Positions 1 through 7,768 of a DNA stretch of 64,000 nt are shown here, piece by piece. The stretch's first letter is position 1, and each line of letters opens with the position of its first letter. Source of the stretch: CAYPIE01 sp964410665. GTDB taxonomy: Bacteria > Planctomycetota > Planctomycetia > Gemmatales > Gemmataceae. The notes below the pieces were generated by a model, which was not told the origin of the DNA, made no database searches, and was given only the letters and a program-made list of their open reading frames with translations. Made by a program: the position numbers and the translations under genes. The stretch spans positions 1 through 64,000 of the forward strand of contig CAYPIE010000020.1 of NCBI GenBank assembly GCA_964410665.1, in the 5' to 3' direction.

Positions 1-389
1 TGCAAAGGCCGGTGGATGATCCAGCTCGCTTGGAGCACCTGTGAAGTTCTGAACGTCCACCTAGCACAGCTTCAAGGAGACATCCTGTTTCCGGATACCC
101 GGGGCAACCGACTGCGTCAAAGCCACTTGACGCGCAACAGGTCTGGCCCGCTCGTGATCGAAGCGGGTCTGCCGCGAATCCGCTTCCGCGATCTGCGGCA
201 CACCTATGCCTCCTATTGGCCGCACAAGTCAATATTAAGATCGTTAGTAGCCGGTTGGGTCACGCGAACATCCAAACGACGCTTGAGCGTTACGTGCACC
301 TGATGCCAGGTCAGCAAGCCTTGGCAGTGGACGCCATGGAACAGATTCTGTCCCCTGGACGGGCTGACGAGGTCACGATAAGGTCATAA
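1..389 (+). pseudogene. Tyrosine recombinase (phage-type integrase), C-terminal part, frameshifted and cut by the window edge
   Basis: The first frame reads a recombinase catalytic core with LFPDTRG, then FRDLRHTYAS (box II region) up to about position 212. It then runs into unrelated residues. Shifting frame at about position 213 restores a perfect continuation, starting LLAAQVNIKIVSSRLGHANI and reaching QTTLERYVHL, with the GH motif and the catalytic tyrosine in ERYVHL; this frame ends at the stop at 387-389. One base is therefore missing in the gcctcctattgg stretch at 208-219. The usual histidine of the HxxR box is an arginine here (RDLR). Family knowledge: such enzymes integrate phages and islands, often into tRNA genes, and a tRNA-Arg lies 72 bp downstream. 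The gene is almost certainly inactive unless the shift is a sequencing error. The N-terminus lies outside the window. Confidence 0.8.
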
Positions 390-460
390 AGGGTAATTGA
401 CAGGTCAGTTTGAGCGTTGAATTGCTTCGTAAGTACTATGCATAGCAGTCTTTACAACAG

Positions 461-534
<74 letters not shown>

Positions 535-739
535 AGCAATTTCGCCATCATAGGGAGACGTCGCGGAGCTGTCAATCGACCTCAATCGGATCCATGGGCA
601 GCACACGCCACCTCCCGGGACTTTCTCTCAAGGCAGAACTTGCATCGCAACCCTGAATAGGCCAAACTAAGAGTATTCCCTACCTAATGGCGTTTCGCCG
701 TGTTGCCGATCACCAAGCTCGCATCCGGGAACTCTTGTT
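535..739. other. Non-coding stretch upstream of tRNA-Arg
   Basis: This lies between the 5' end of the tRNA gene and the next gene on the plus strand. I see no convincing gene, hairpin or repeat. It should hold the tRNA promoter (reading left) and the promoter for the 740 gene (reading right), but neither has clear -35/-10 boxes. Confidence 0.4.
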
Positions 740-973
740 ATGCTCTCCCCGAACCAGGTGCTTGACCACTACTATCTCGAAGTTCGCTGTATGCTACTCG
801 AAATTGCCGCCACCTTGGATCGGCATGATCGGGCCTTGCAGCAGTCTCCCAATGGCAAGCTGAACGACTCTCGGCTTGACAAACTGTATGCCGCCTTGAG
901 CGAACTCGCCCAGCGGGATGGCCAACCGAATCGCAGTGAACGCTTGTTGCAGCTTTTTTCGGACCCCGCGTAA
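740..973 (+). CDS. Small conserved-looking protein, 77 aa, unknown function
   Basis: A short, soluble, mostly helical protein starting MLSPNQVLDHYYLEVRCMLL. It has no signal peptide, membrane segment or metal-binding motif that I can see. It ends 40 bp before the TatD-like gene on the same strand, so the two are probably co-transcribed. From memory of planctomycete genomes, a small protein of this kind often precedes such a hydrolase gene, but this is not verified. Start chosen: the ATG after GGGAAC (weak Shine-Dalgarno). A long open frame on the opposite strand (794-1381) is taken to be a shadow. Function cannot be assigned. Confidence 0.6.
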   Translation: MLSPNQVLDHYYLEVRCMLLEIAATLDRHDRALQQSPNGKLNDSRLDKLYAALSELAQRDGQPNRSERLLQLFSDPA

Positions 974-1012
974 ACTCCCATTCCTGGATTGTGCCACTGG
1001 AGTGCTTTCGTC

Positions 1013-1855
1013 ATGCAGATTATCCAACCGCATTATCATGCGATCGCTCGCACCGCGCAAGACTATGAACGCATGGCCATGTCCGGAGTGGTCGCGGTCG
1101 CTGAGCCCGCCTTCTGGGCGGGCTTTGATCGCCAATATCCGGAAACCTTTATCGATTACTTCTATCAGATCAGCGAATTTGAGCCGACCCGAGCGGCTCA
1201 GTATGGTATCCGACACTTCTGCTGGGTAGGCGTGAATCCCAAAGAAGCCGAAAACCCACCTTTGAGCTATGAAGTGCTCAAGCACATGCCGAGCTTCTTT
1301 GAAAAGAAAGCGGTCCTCGGCGTGGGTGAGATCGGTTTTCACAAGACGACCAAGAACGAAGAAGAAATCTTCGCCGCCCAAGTCGAACTTGCTCTAAAGC
1401 ATGATCAGCTGATCCTGATCCACACCCCACACTTGCAAGACAAGGTTCGCGGGACTAAACGGACGGTCGAGGTGCTTCGCTCGCTGAAGGTGGATCCCGA
1501 ACGCGTTTGGATCGACCATGTCGAAGAGCACACTATCCGCGAACCCCTCGAAGCCGGCTTCTGGGTGGGCTTTACCCTGTACCCGATCACCAAGTGTTCT
1601 CCCAAGCGGGCCGTCGATATGCTGGAGATGTATGGACACGAGCGGATTCTGGTCAACTCCTCGGCCGATTGGGGGCCCAGTGATCCGTTTACCCTGCAAG
1701 AATGTGTGCTCGAGTATCGTCGACGCGGGCATAGCCTGAATGAGGCGCTGGAAGTCTTCCATAACAACCCCTGCCGCTTCCTCGGTCAGAATCCCAATTT
1801 TGACATCAAACCCATTCGCGTCGAAACCCTGGAGGAAGCGACGGTCAATGCTTAG
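1013..1855 (+). CDS. TatD-family metal-dependent hydrolase
   Basis: A 280-residue TIM-barrel hydrolase of the amidohydrolase superfamily. Metal ligands expected in TatD proteins are visible in order: HxH near the N-terminus (QPHYHA), the central glutamate in GVGEIGFH, the histidine in LIHTPH, another in IDHVEEH, and the aspartate in SSADWG. Family members are divalent-metal nucleases or hydrolases; this one looks like the EboB-like TatD branch rather than the classical DNase, but no other ebo genes are adjacent, so the substrate is unknown. Start: ATG 1013, preceded by GGAG ten bases upstream; an in-frame TTG at 989 would add eight residues. Its stop overlaps the stop of the convergent ABC ATPase gene. 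Confidence 0.85.
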   Translation: MQIIQPHYHAIARTAQDYERMAMSGVVAVAEPAFWAGFDRQYPETFIDYFYQISEFEPTRAAQYGIRHFCWVGVNPKEAENPPLSYEVLKHMPSFFEKKAVLGVGEIGFHKTTKNEEEIFAAQVELALKHDQLILIHTPHLQDKVRGTKRTVEVLRSLKVDPERVWIDHVEEHTIREPLEAGFWVGFTLYPITKCSPKRAVDMLEMYGHERILVNSSADWGPSDPFTLQECVLEYRRRGHSLNEALEVFHNNPCRFLGQNPNFDIKPIRVETLEEATVNA

Positions 1856-2577
1856 GCAAACCGGTCTTCCTCAAGCTGAACCACCCGGCCATCCTGCAAT
1901 TGGATGATCCGGGTGGCATGCTGTCGGGCCAATTGCTGATCATGGGTGACCAACACCAGGGTCCGTTGGCTGCACTCCAACTCTTGCTGAAGCCAGTGCA
2001 TGATGTCCGCGGCAGTGGTGGAGTCGAGATTCCCCGTGGGTTCATCGGCGAGCAACAGAGCAGGATTTTGGATCAATGCTCGTGCAATCGCTACGCGCTG
2101 ACGCTCTCCCCCTGAAAGCTCGGCAGGGCGGTGGTGTAACCGGTGGCCTAAGGCGACGCGCTCAAGTAAGGCTTGGGCCGACCAACGTCGCTCCGATCGG
2201 GGGATTCCAGCGAAAACCAGAGGCAATGCGACATTCTCCCAGGCCGACAGACTCGGCACTAAGTAGAACGCCTGGAAAATCATGCCGACCATACGCAGAC
2301 GATAGTCGGCTCGCTGGTCGCGGTTAAACTCCGAGAGAGGATGGCCACCCACCAGAATCGAACCCGCGGTGGGAATGTCCAGTCCACCTAACAGGTGAAG
2401 CAGCGTTGACTTACCGGAGCCTGATTTGCCGAGGATCGCAATGCGTTCACCCGGAGTAATGGTGAGATCGACTCCACGTAAGACTTCGATGGATGCCGTT
2501 TCCGGGCCATAGGACTTGCGTAACCCCCGGGTTTCGATCAAGGGGGTGGGGATGGATTCAGCCTCAGCACGCTTCAA
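1852..2577 (-). CDS. ABC transporter ATP-binding protein, LolD/MacB type
   Basis: A 241-residue ATPase. Walker A is GKSGSGKST (about residues 50-58), the Q-loop region is GMIFQAF, the signature is LSGGERQRVAIARAL, Walker B is LLLADEPT, and the switch histidine is in LVTHD. The sequence is of the MacB/LolD (lipoprotein or FtsX-type) subfamily. It is the last gene of a minus-strand group: ABC-2 type permease (3181-4299), TPR protein (2564-2995), then this gene, whose start overlaps the TPR gene by 14 bases. Inference: it powers the permease upstream, although LolD-type ATPases usually pair with FtsX/LolCE-type permeases. The substrate is not predictable. Confidence 0.9.
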   Translation of the reverse strand: MKRAEAESIPTPLIETRGLRKSYGPETASIEVLRGVDLTITPGERIAILGKSGSGKSTLLHLLGGLDIPTAGSILVGGHPLSEFNRDQRADYRLRMVGMIFQAFYLVPSLSAWENVALPLVFAGIPRSERRWSAQALLERVALGHRLHHRPAELSGGERQRVAIARALIQNPALLLADEPTGNLDSTTAADIMHWLQQELECSQRTLVLVTHDQQLARQHATRIIQLQDGRVVQLEEDRFA

Positions 2578-2995
2578 AGTCGCGAATCAACTCCTGAAAA
2601 CGCGGATCCTGATGTAACGATTCTAAGTCCTGATCTTCACTCAAGTGACGTAAATCAGGATAACCACATTCCAACGCAGTCCGTAACGTCTGTAATGCTT
2701 GTTCGCCATCGCCGGTCAGGGCCAGGCTGCAGGCCAAATTGTAATGGGCCACCGGATCCGAAGGCCGCAATTCAACCCAACGACGGTCGATCTCCAGCAA
2801 ATCCGCATGTCGTCCCATCAGGCTCAAATTTTGCGCATGCAAGCGTAATACTTCGACAAATGCGGGATGACGTTCCAGAATCCCGGCAAAAAAGCCTAAT
2901 TCGAACTCCGTCTGCGTCTGGTTGGCCAGGCGGGCAAGCGGGCTATCGGGGGGGAAGCCGCTGGTCAGGGTGGGACGCTTGCTTGACGGGGGCAT
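2564..2995 (-). CDS. Small TPR-type protein between ABC permease and ATPase genes
   Basis: A 143-residue protein with helical repeat character: about two tetratricopeptide-like units in the middle (VEVLRLHAQNLSLMGRHADL; VAHYNLACSLALTGDGEQAL) and an end that resembles planctomycete TPR proteins (LESLHQDPRFQELIRDF). No signal peptide is evident. Start ATG 2995 is chosen because GAGGTGG lies five bases upstream; the open frame continues to 3145 but that extension has no ribosome site. The end overlaps the ATPase gene, implying translational coupling. The role is unknown; an adaptor for the transporter is a guess from position only. Confidence 0.75.
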   Translation of the reverse strand: MPPSSKRPTLTSGFPPDSPLARLANQTQTEFELGFFAGILERHPAFVEVLRLHAQNLSLMGRHADLLEIDRRWVELRPSDPVAHYNLACSLALTGDGEQALQTLRTALECGYPDLRHLSEDQDLESLHQDPRFQELIRDFEAC

Positions 2996-3180
2996 GAACC
3001 ACCTCACTTGCTGGTGGGGCGATGCGATGAATTCCAAACCTCTTTGATTTGGAAAGTATATCGCTCCAGCCGCCATGCCTGGAGGGCAGCCTGACCGAAG
3101 ATGAGCCATTGCCGTCGTTTCTGCGACCTGTCGGCCGGTTTCCACCGGTTGCCCGGCCCGGGTAAGCGTGAGCGATTGGG

Positions 3181-4299
3181 TTATTTCCAGCGGAACAAAC
3201 GCAACGCCAAGAGGAAACTGATCGTTCCCCAGATAGCTAGGATTCCCAGGTCAATGGCCAGTGGCCCCGGACCCGCGGCGTCAAGCATGATCCCGCGCAG
3301 GGCATCATTCAACGCGGTAAGTGGTAAGGCCTGGATCAGCGGCTGAATGACCTCGGGGAATCGCTCCGAGGAAAAGAACACTCCTGAGAACAAGAACATC
3401 GGGAGCATGACCAAGTTCATGAGCCCGGAAACCGTCTCCACCGTCTTCGCTCGGCACGCTACGAAAAGGCCAATGCCACTGAAAGCCGCGGCGCCGAGGA
3501 TGATCACTGCGAGCAAGAACAGAAAGGAACCCTGCACGCCAACCCCAAACACCAGATAGGCAAAACCCAATAACAACAACACCTCTGGGATGGTAAACAA
3601 CAGCCGACTCAGCATAAGACTTAGCAAAAAATCGCGACGTCGCATGGGTGTAGCGAGGAATCGTTTGAGTAACTTGCGGATGCGAAAATCCACCGTGACA
3701 AAACCGACACCCCAAAGCCCGCCGCCCATCAGATTCATCCCCAGCAAACCTGGCACCAGAAAGTCGATATAGCGACTGCCTGGCTGCTCAATCATTTGCT
3801 CATCGACCACCGGAGCAGCTTCCCCCAGGGTGTCACGTAGGAGCACGCTATCCACCGCACTGCGGGCGAGCACACTCTCGGGGCGATTCGGCTCATACCA
3901 ATAGCGAAAGGTCGGCGGTTGGCCATCAACCTGACCCGTCGGTTGCACGATGAGATCCGTCTTACCACGTTGGAGCCGTTGCTGGGCGTCATCGAAGGAT
4001 TTCACGGTCACTTGTAGCCGCGAACCCTGTTTCTGGTGTGGCGAATCCTGTGACAGGGCCGCAACGAGTTTGCCAATCGAGTCGCCCTGGCTTTCCGAGA
4101 TCACGTCGACACGCACCTGCTCCACCGGACGGTTGCGAAAGGCCAGACCCAAAGCTACCGCAAGAAGGAGCGGAAAGCCGTAGACCCAGAACACTGCCTC
4201 GGGGACTCGGAAAAATTCTAAAAGCCGCGCTCGCGTCAGTTCCCATAGCGCTGAGTAGTGCCGTGTAGGCCCATCATTGCCGTCCGTGATGCCGCTCAT
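3181..4299 (-). CDS. ABC-2 type transporter permease
   Basis: 372 residues. One membrane segment lies near residues 35-55 (AVFWVYGFPLLLAVALGLAF), followed by an extracytoplasmic domain of roughly 120 residues. A C-terminal block of five to six membrane segments starts at about residue 180 (YIDFLVPGLLGMNLMGGGLWG) and includes the typical ABC-2 segment FSGVFFSSERFPEVIQPLIQALPLTALNDALRGI. This is the DrrB/YhhJ-like exporter permease architecture. It heads a minus-strand group with the TPR protein and LolD-type ATPase. Exporters of this class move drugs, polysaccharides or lipids; the cargo here is unknown. Confidence 0.88.
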   Translation of the reverse strand: MSGITDGNDGPTRHYSALWELTRARLLEFFRVPEAVFWVYGFPLLLAVALGLAFRNRPVEQVRVDVISESQGDSIGKLVAALSQDSPHQKQGSRLQVTVKSFDDAQQRLQRGKTDLIVQPTGQVDGQPPTFRYWYEPNRPESVLARSAVDSVLLRDTLGEAAPVVDEQMIEQPGSRYIDFLVPGLLGMNLMGGGLWGVGFVTVDFRIRKLLKRFLATPMRRRDFLLSLMLSRLLFTIPEVLLLLGFAYLVFGVGVQGSFLFLLAVIILGAAAFSGIGLFVACRAKTVETVSGLMNLVMLPMFLFSGVFFSSERFPEVIQPLIQALPLTALNDALRGIMLDAAGPGPLAIDLGILAIWGTISFLLALRLFRWK

Positions 4300-4598
4300 G
4301 TTGAAACCTTTAAATATTCATAAAAGGTGAAGCGATACTGCAAGGTGGTCCCTCGTTGGGGCTGAAGGAGTCAGTCTGATCGAGTGGTCTCGCTACTGGT
4401 CGGACAAGCGGTGGCCATGCATCTTGGTCGCGTGTTGCCCAACTCTGCGTCAGCTGGCACGACCGTCGCAGACTCCGAGCGTGGCAGCGCAATCGTTGGG
4501 ACACGTTGTGAGATGATTGCGGCCATTCGCCAGCGAAGCATTCCACTCATCTGCATCCGTGAAACACCAGCCCAAGCAACGGGTTGCCAGCGCAGCCA
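4300..4598. other. Intergenic region between aminotransferase and ABC permease genes
   Basis: About 300 bases lie between two minus-strand genes. It should carry the end of the aminotransferase transcript and the promoter of the permease operon. I see no hairpin with a T-run and no strong promoter boxes. A long plus-strand open frame across it runs on antisense to the aminotransferase gene and looks like a shadow. Confidence 0.35.
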
Positions 4599-5468
4599 TC
4601 ACGATGGCGAACTCGCCTGTTTGATGTATGCGACGAAGCGTTCACGTAGCGCGCGGGTGATGGGACCGGGCTTCCCATCGCCGATAACGCGACCGTCGAT
4701 CTTCACGACGCCAATGATCTCGGCTGCCGTTCCGGTGAGGAAACATTCGTCGGCGGTGTACACATCATGCCGACTGAGCGATTCTTGCCGGAATGGCACC
4801 TCAGCGGCGGCGGCGAGGCGGAGGATCACCTCGCGAGTGATCCCCTCGAGGATGCCTGCGGTGCGTGGTGGGGTAAGTAGCTCACCCCGCTTGACAATAA
4901 AGAGGTTGTCACCCGTACACTCGGCGACTTCTCCCTTGTGGTTGAGCATCAGGGCTTCGAGGCAGCCCGCGCGGATGGCCTCCATTTTGGCCAGGATATT
5001 GTTGAGGTAATTCAGCGATTTGACCCGCGGATCCAGGGCTTGCGGGTGGTTGCGGATAATCGAAGAAGTGATGATCTCCAAGCCGTTCTGATAGAGTTCC
5101 GGGGGGTACAGGCTAATATCATCGACAATGATGATCACCTGGGGCTCGCACTTGCGCGGATCCAGGCCCAAGGTGCCCGCCCCGCGGGAGATAATCAGCC
5201 GGATGTAGCCATCGGTCTTGTTGTTCTCGCGGACACTGGCTTCCACCGCCTGCATCATCTCCTCGGGAGTCATGGGGATGGAGAGATCGATGTGGCGAGC
5301 CGAATCATACAGCCGTTCGATGTGGCGGCGATGCTCGAATACTTTGCCGTGATAGATGCGGATGCCTTCAAAGATGCCATCCCCATAGAGAAAGCCATGG
5401 TCATAAACGCTGACCTTGGCCTCATTTTTGTCCACAAACTTGCCGTTCAGATAGACCTTGGTGCTCAT
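4599..5468 (-). CDS. ilvE: Branched-chain amino acid aminotransferase (PLP class IV)
   Basis: 289 residues, the usual length for the family. The N-terminal motif VYDHGFLYGDGIFEGIR, the PLP-lysine region DPRVKSLNYLNN (K150), the phosphate-contacting ECTGDNLFIV segment and ECFLTGTAAEI all fit IlvE-type class IV transaminases. The reaction is transamination of Val, Leu or Ile with 2-oxoglutarate using PLP. D-alanine transaminase and aminodeoxychorismate lyase share the fold, so specificity is inferred; SLNYLNN and the general similarity favour IlvE. It is 30 bases upstream of the lolD-like gene on the same strand in gene order, so it may be the last gene of that group. Confidence 0.88.
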   Translation of the reverse strand: MSTKVYLNGKFVDKNEAKVSVYDHGFLYGDGIFEGIRIYHGKVFEHRRHIERLYDSARHIDLSIPMTPEEMMQAVEASVRENNKTDGYIRLIISRGAGTLGLDPRKCEPQVIIIVDDISLYPPELYQNGLEIITSSIIRNHPQALDPRVKSLNYLNNILAKMEAIRAGCLEALMLNHKGEVAECTGDNLFIVKRGELLTPPRTAGILEGITREVILRLAAAAEVPFRQESLSRHDVYTADECFLTGTAAEIIGVVKIDGRVIGDGKPGPITRALRERFVAYIKQASSPS

Positions 5469-5498
5469 AAGTGAGGCTCGAAGGGGAATCCGAGTAGG

Positions 5499-6248
5499 TT
5501 AACCGCAGGCCACCGAGCTCTGCGGTTGTGGGCAATGGACGATGGAGGGGGGCACGTCGCCTCGGTCTGGCTCGATGCGTCCATCTTGCATGCGTAATAC
5601 GCGATCGGTTGCCTGAACAATCGCTGGATTGTGGGTGACCATGATGATAGTCACCCGTTCTTGCTGGTTCAAGGTGCGGAGGATACGGATAATGTCGTTG
5701 CCGCTAGCGGTATCCAGGTTGCCCGTCGGTTCATCGGCTAACAAGACCGAGGGGCGGTGGATCAAGGCCCGGGCAATGGCGACGCGCTGCATCTCTCCCC
5801 CCGAGAGTTCGCGTGGTCGGTGCTCGAGGCGGTGTCCCAAACCGACCCGCTCGAGCAGGTCCACGGCGCGGGTTTGCCAAGCCTTCTTCTGCCCCCACCA
5901 ACTCCAGATGGAGCTCCCGATCATCCCTGGAAGCAGGACATTCTCCAGCATCGTGAGTTCGGGCAGCAAATGATAAAACTGGAAAATAAATCCAAACGTT
6001 TGATTACGAAGCCGATCCTGCTCGCGTGCACTGAGATGATCGATCCGTTGCCCATCCAGATGAATGGTGCCGCGGTCGGGGCGATCCAGTGTTCCCAACA
6101 AGTGCAACAGTGTACTCTTGCCGGAACCCGAGGCACCGACGATCGACAAGAACTCCCCACTGCCGACTTCCAGGTCCAAGCCATTCAGAACGGGAACCAG
6201 AGTCGTATGGCGGCGATAGGCTTTGTGCAGGTCATGCGCGATCAGCAT
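5499..6248 (-). CDS. lolD: Lipoprotein-release/FtsX-type ABC transporter ATPase (LolD-like)
   Basis: 249 residues. Walker A GASGSGKST, signature LSGGEMQRVAIARAL, Walker B VLLADEPTGNLD, and switch region IIMVTHNP, all typical of LolD/MacB ATPases. Start: ATG 6248 is preceded by AAGGAG with six-base spacing; the open frame extends to 6296 without a ribosome site. It follows the LolC/E-like permease gene (6314-7735) by 65 bases on the same strand. In Gram-negative bacteria LolCDE extracts lipoproteins from the inner membrane for sorting to the outer membrane. Planctomycetes have many lipoproteins, and several genes in this window encode lipobox proteins. Confidence 0.88.
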   Translation of the reverse strand: MLIAHDLHKAYRRHTTLVPVLNGLDLEVGSGEFLSIVGASGSGKSTLLHLLGTLDRPDRGTIHLDGQRIDHLSAREQDRLRNQTFGFIFQFYHLLPELTMLENVLLPGMIGSSIWSWWGQKKAWQTRAVDLLERVGLGHRLEHRPRELSGGEMQRVAIARALIHRPSVLLADEPTGNLDTASGNDIIRILRTLNQQERVTIIMVTHNPAIVQATDRVLRMQDGRIEPDRGDVPPSIVHCPQPQSSVACG

Positions 6249-6313
6249 GCGGGACTCCTTATCCGAATTCGCTCCGTACCACCGCGGTAAATGCACGTGT
6301 ATCGCTTCGAGGA

Positions 6314-7735
6314 TCAGTCATATCGCAACGCATGAATCGGATGAAGCCAGGCAGCCCGCAGCGCGGGCAAAATGCTAAACAGCACCGCAATGGTCATCGC
6401 GCCCAGATCGATCAGGACAATACTCCAATATTCCAAATGCGTTGGAATCGAATCAAAGTAATACACGGTTCTTGGGAAAATATCCTGCCCGGTCAGTTGG
6501 GCGAGGAAACGTTCGATCTCGTTGATGTATTCGGTGATGATCATTCCCAGCACCGTGCCGAGGAGTGCCCCGATCAAGCCGAGCAACAAGCCATAGCCGA
6601 CAAAGATGGCCAACACCCCCCGATCGGAGGCCCCGAGGGCTTTCAGAATGCCAATGTCTTTGGTCTTTTCAAAGACAATCATCGAGAAGATGGCCAGAAT
6701 GCTGAAGCCCGCGACGCAGATGATCAGAAACAACAAGACATTCAAGATCCCCCGCTCAATCGCGATCGCCGAGAGTAAGGTCCCCTGCTTATCTTCCCAA
6801 GTCTGGACATAATAATGTGGTCGGGGGAAGAGGCGTTCGAGTTCGGCCACCACCGTCGGCGCGTGTCGATAGTCTGTCAGCTTGAGTTGGAGATGGGTGA
6901 CACGTCCCTCCATACCGCGTAGGCGTTGTAGATAGTCTAAAGGTACAAAGACAAACTGCCCATCATACTCGGACATCTCGGATTTAAAGTAATCCCGCAC
7001 CACAAAGTGAGAGGAAACCGGCACTTGCTCAGCTGCCCCGACCGTGTAGATCTGCACATCGTCGCCAGGCCGCAGGAGGAATACATCTTTGTTTTCACTC
7101 TCGGCCACCGCATTGGGATTGCGGTAGCTGGCAATGGTGTAGCCGACAATGATGCCATGGTCGGGAATCGGATCGCTGGGAGGTGGTAAGGGAGGTGGTG
7201 GCTCATTGGGGTCGAGTGGCAGCGGCTGTTCTTCCTGCTGCTTGCGTTGCACCCATCGGCGTCGGCCTTGAAGCCGTTGTTTCATAAACGCAGGTAGTTC
7301 GAAACTTGGCCGTGCACGATTGTTTGGGTCCACCAAGAACTCGGCAAACCCGCCAATCGCGGTGCGGCTTTCTGGATCCACGCCAAGCAGATGCACAGGG
7401 CGGGTGGCTGTTTCGCCGGTGCCAGGGAGGGCATACTGCAACATGGCGATGATTTCGATGGTCGGAGCCATCGCCTGAATGTAGGCTCCAACCGAGGAGG
7501 CCTCAATCTTCGCGATCATCTCCGCAGGTTTCATTGGGAAGCCGCCGTAGTTGGGCGTCTCAATGACCACATCGGAGAGTAAACCATGTAATCGGTCTTT
7601 GAGCTTGTTGCTAAAGCCGCTCATGACGCTATTGACCACGATGAGCGTGGCCACGCCGAGCATCACGCTGCCAATGCAGACAAACGCTAAGTAGCGTGAG
7701 CGAAGATAACGCCAGCATAACAGCAGCTTGTACAT
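6314..7735 (-). CDS. Lipoprotein-release ABC permease (LolC/LolE, FtsX family)
   Basis: 473 residues with FtsX/MacB topology: an N-terminal membrane segment (about residues 18-40, VCIGSVMLGVATLIVVNSVM), a long periplasmic MacB-PCD-like domain, and three C-terminal membrane segments (about 330-465) including IGILKALGASDRGVLAIFVG, the conserved coupling region. A proline-rich insertion near residues 185-205 (PNEPPPPLPPPSDP) in the periplasmic domain is unusual. It lies between lysS and the lolD-like ATPase gene, an order also seen elsewhere for lolC/D next to lysS. As only one permease gene is present, it may act as a homodimer. Confidence 0.87.
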   Translation of the reverse strand: MYKLLLCWRYLRSRYLAFVCIGSVMLGVATLIVVNSVMSGFSNKLKDRLHGLLSDVVIETPNYGGFPMKPAEMIAKIEASSVGAYIQAMAPTIEIIAMLQYALPGTGETATRPVHLLGVDPESRTAIGGFAEFLVDPNNRARPSFELPAFMKQRLQGRRRWVQRKQQEEQPLPLDPNEPPPPLPPPSDPIPDHGIIVGYTIASYRNPNAVAESENKDVFLLRPGDDVQIYTVGAAEQVPVSSHFVVRDYFKSEMSEYDGQFVFVPLDYLQRLRGMEGRVTHLQLKLTDYRHAPTVVAELERLFPRPHYYVQTWEDKQGTLLSAIAIERGILNVLLFLIICVAGFSILAIFSMIVFEKTKDIGILKALGASDRGVLAIFVGYGLLLGLIGALLGTVLGMIITEYINEIERFLAQLTGQDIFPRTVYYFDSIPTHLEYWSIVLIDLGAMTIAVLFSILPALRAAWLHPIHALRYD

Positions 7736-7768
7736 GCGGCCGCCTCATCCATGAGAGGTTGCAGTGAA

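Noticed and set aside
794..1381. 195-aa open frame on the minus strand
   Set aside because: It is antisense to the small 77-aa gene and the TatD gene, both with sound N-termini or motifs; no family features.
4384..5010. 208-aa plus-strand open frame
   Set aside because: Most of it is antisense to ilvE; composition is Ser/Arg-rich as in shadow frames.
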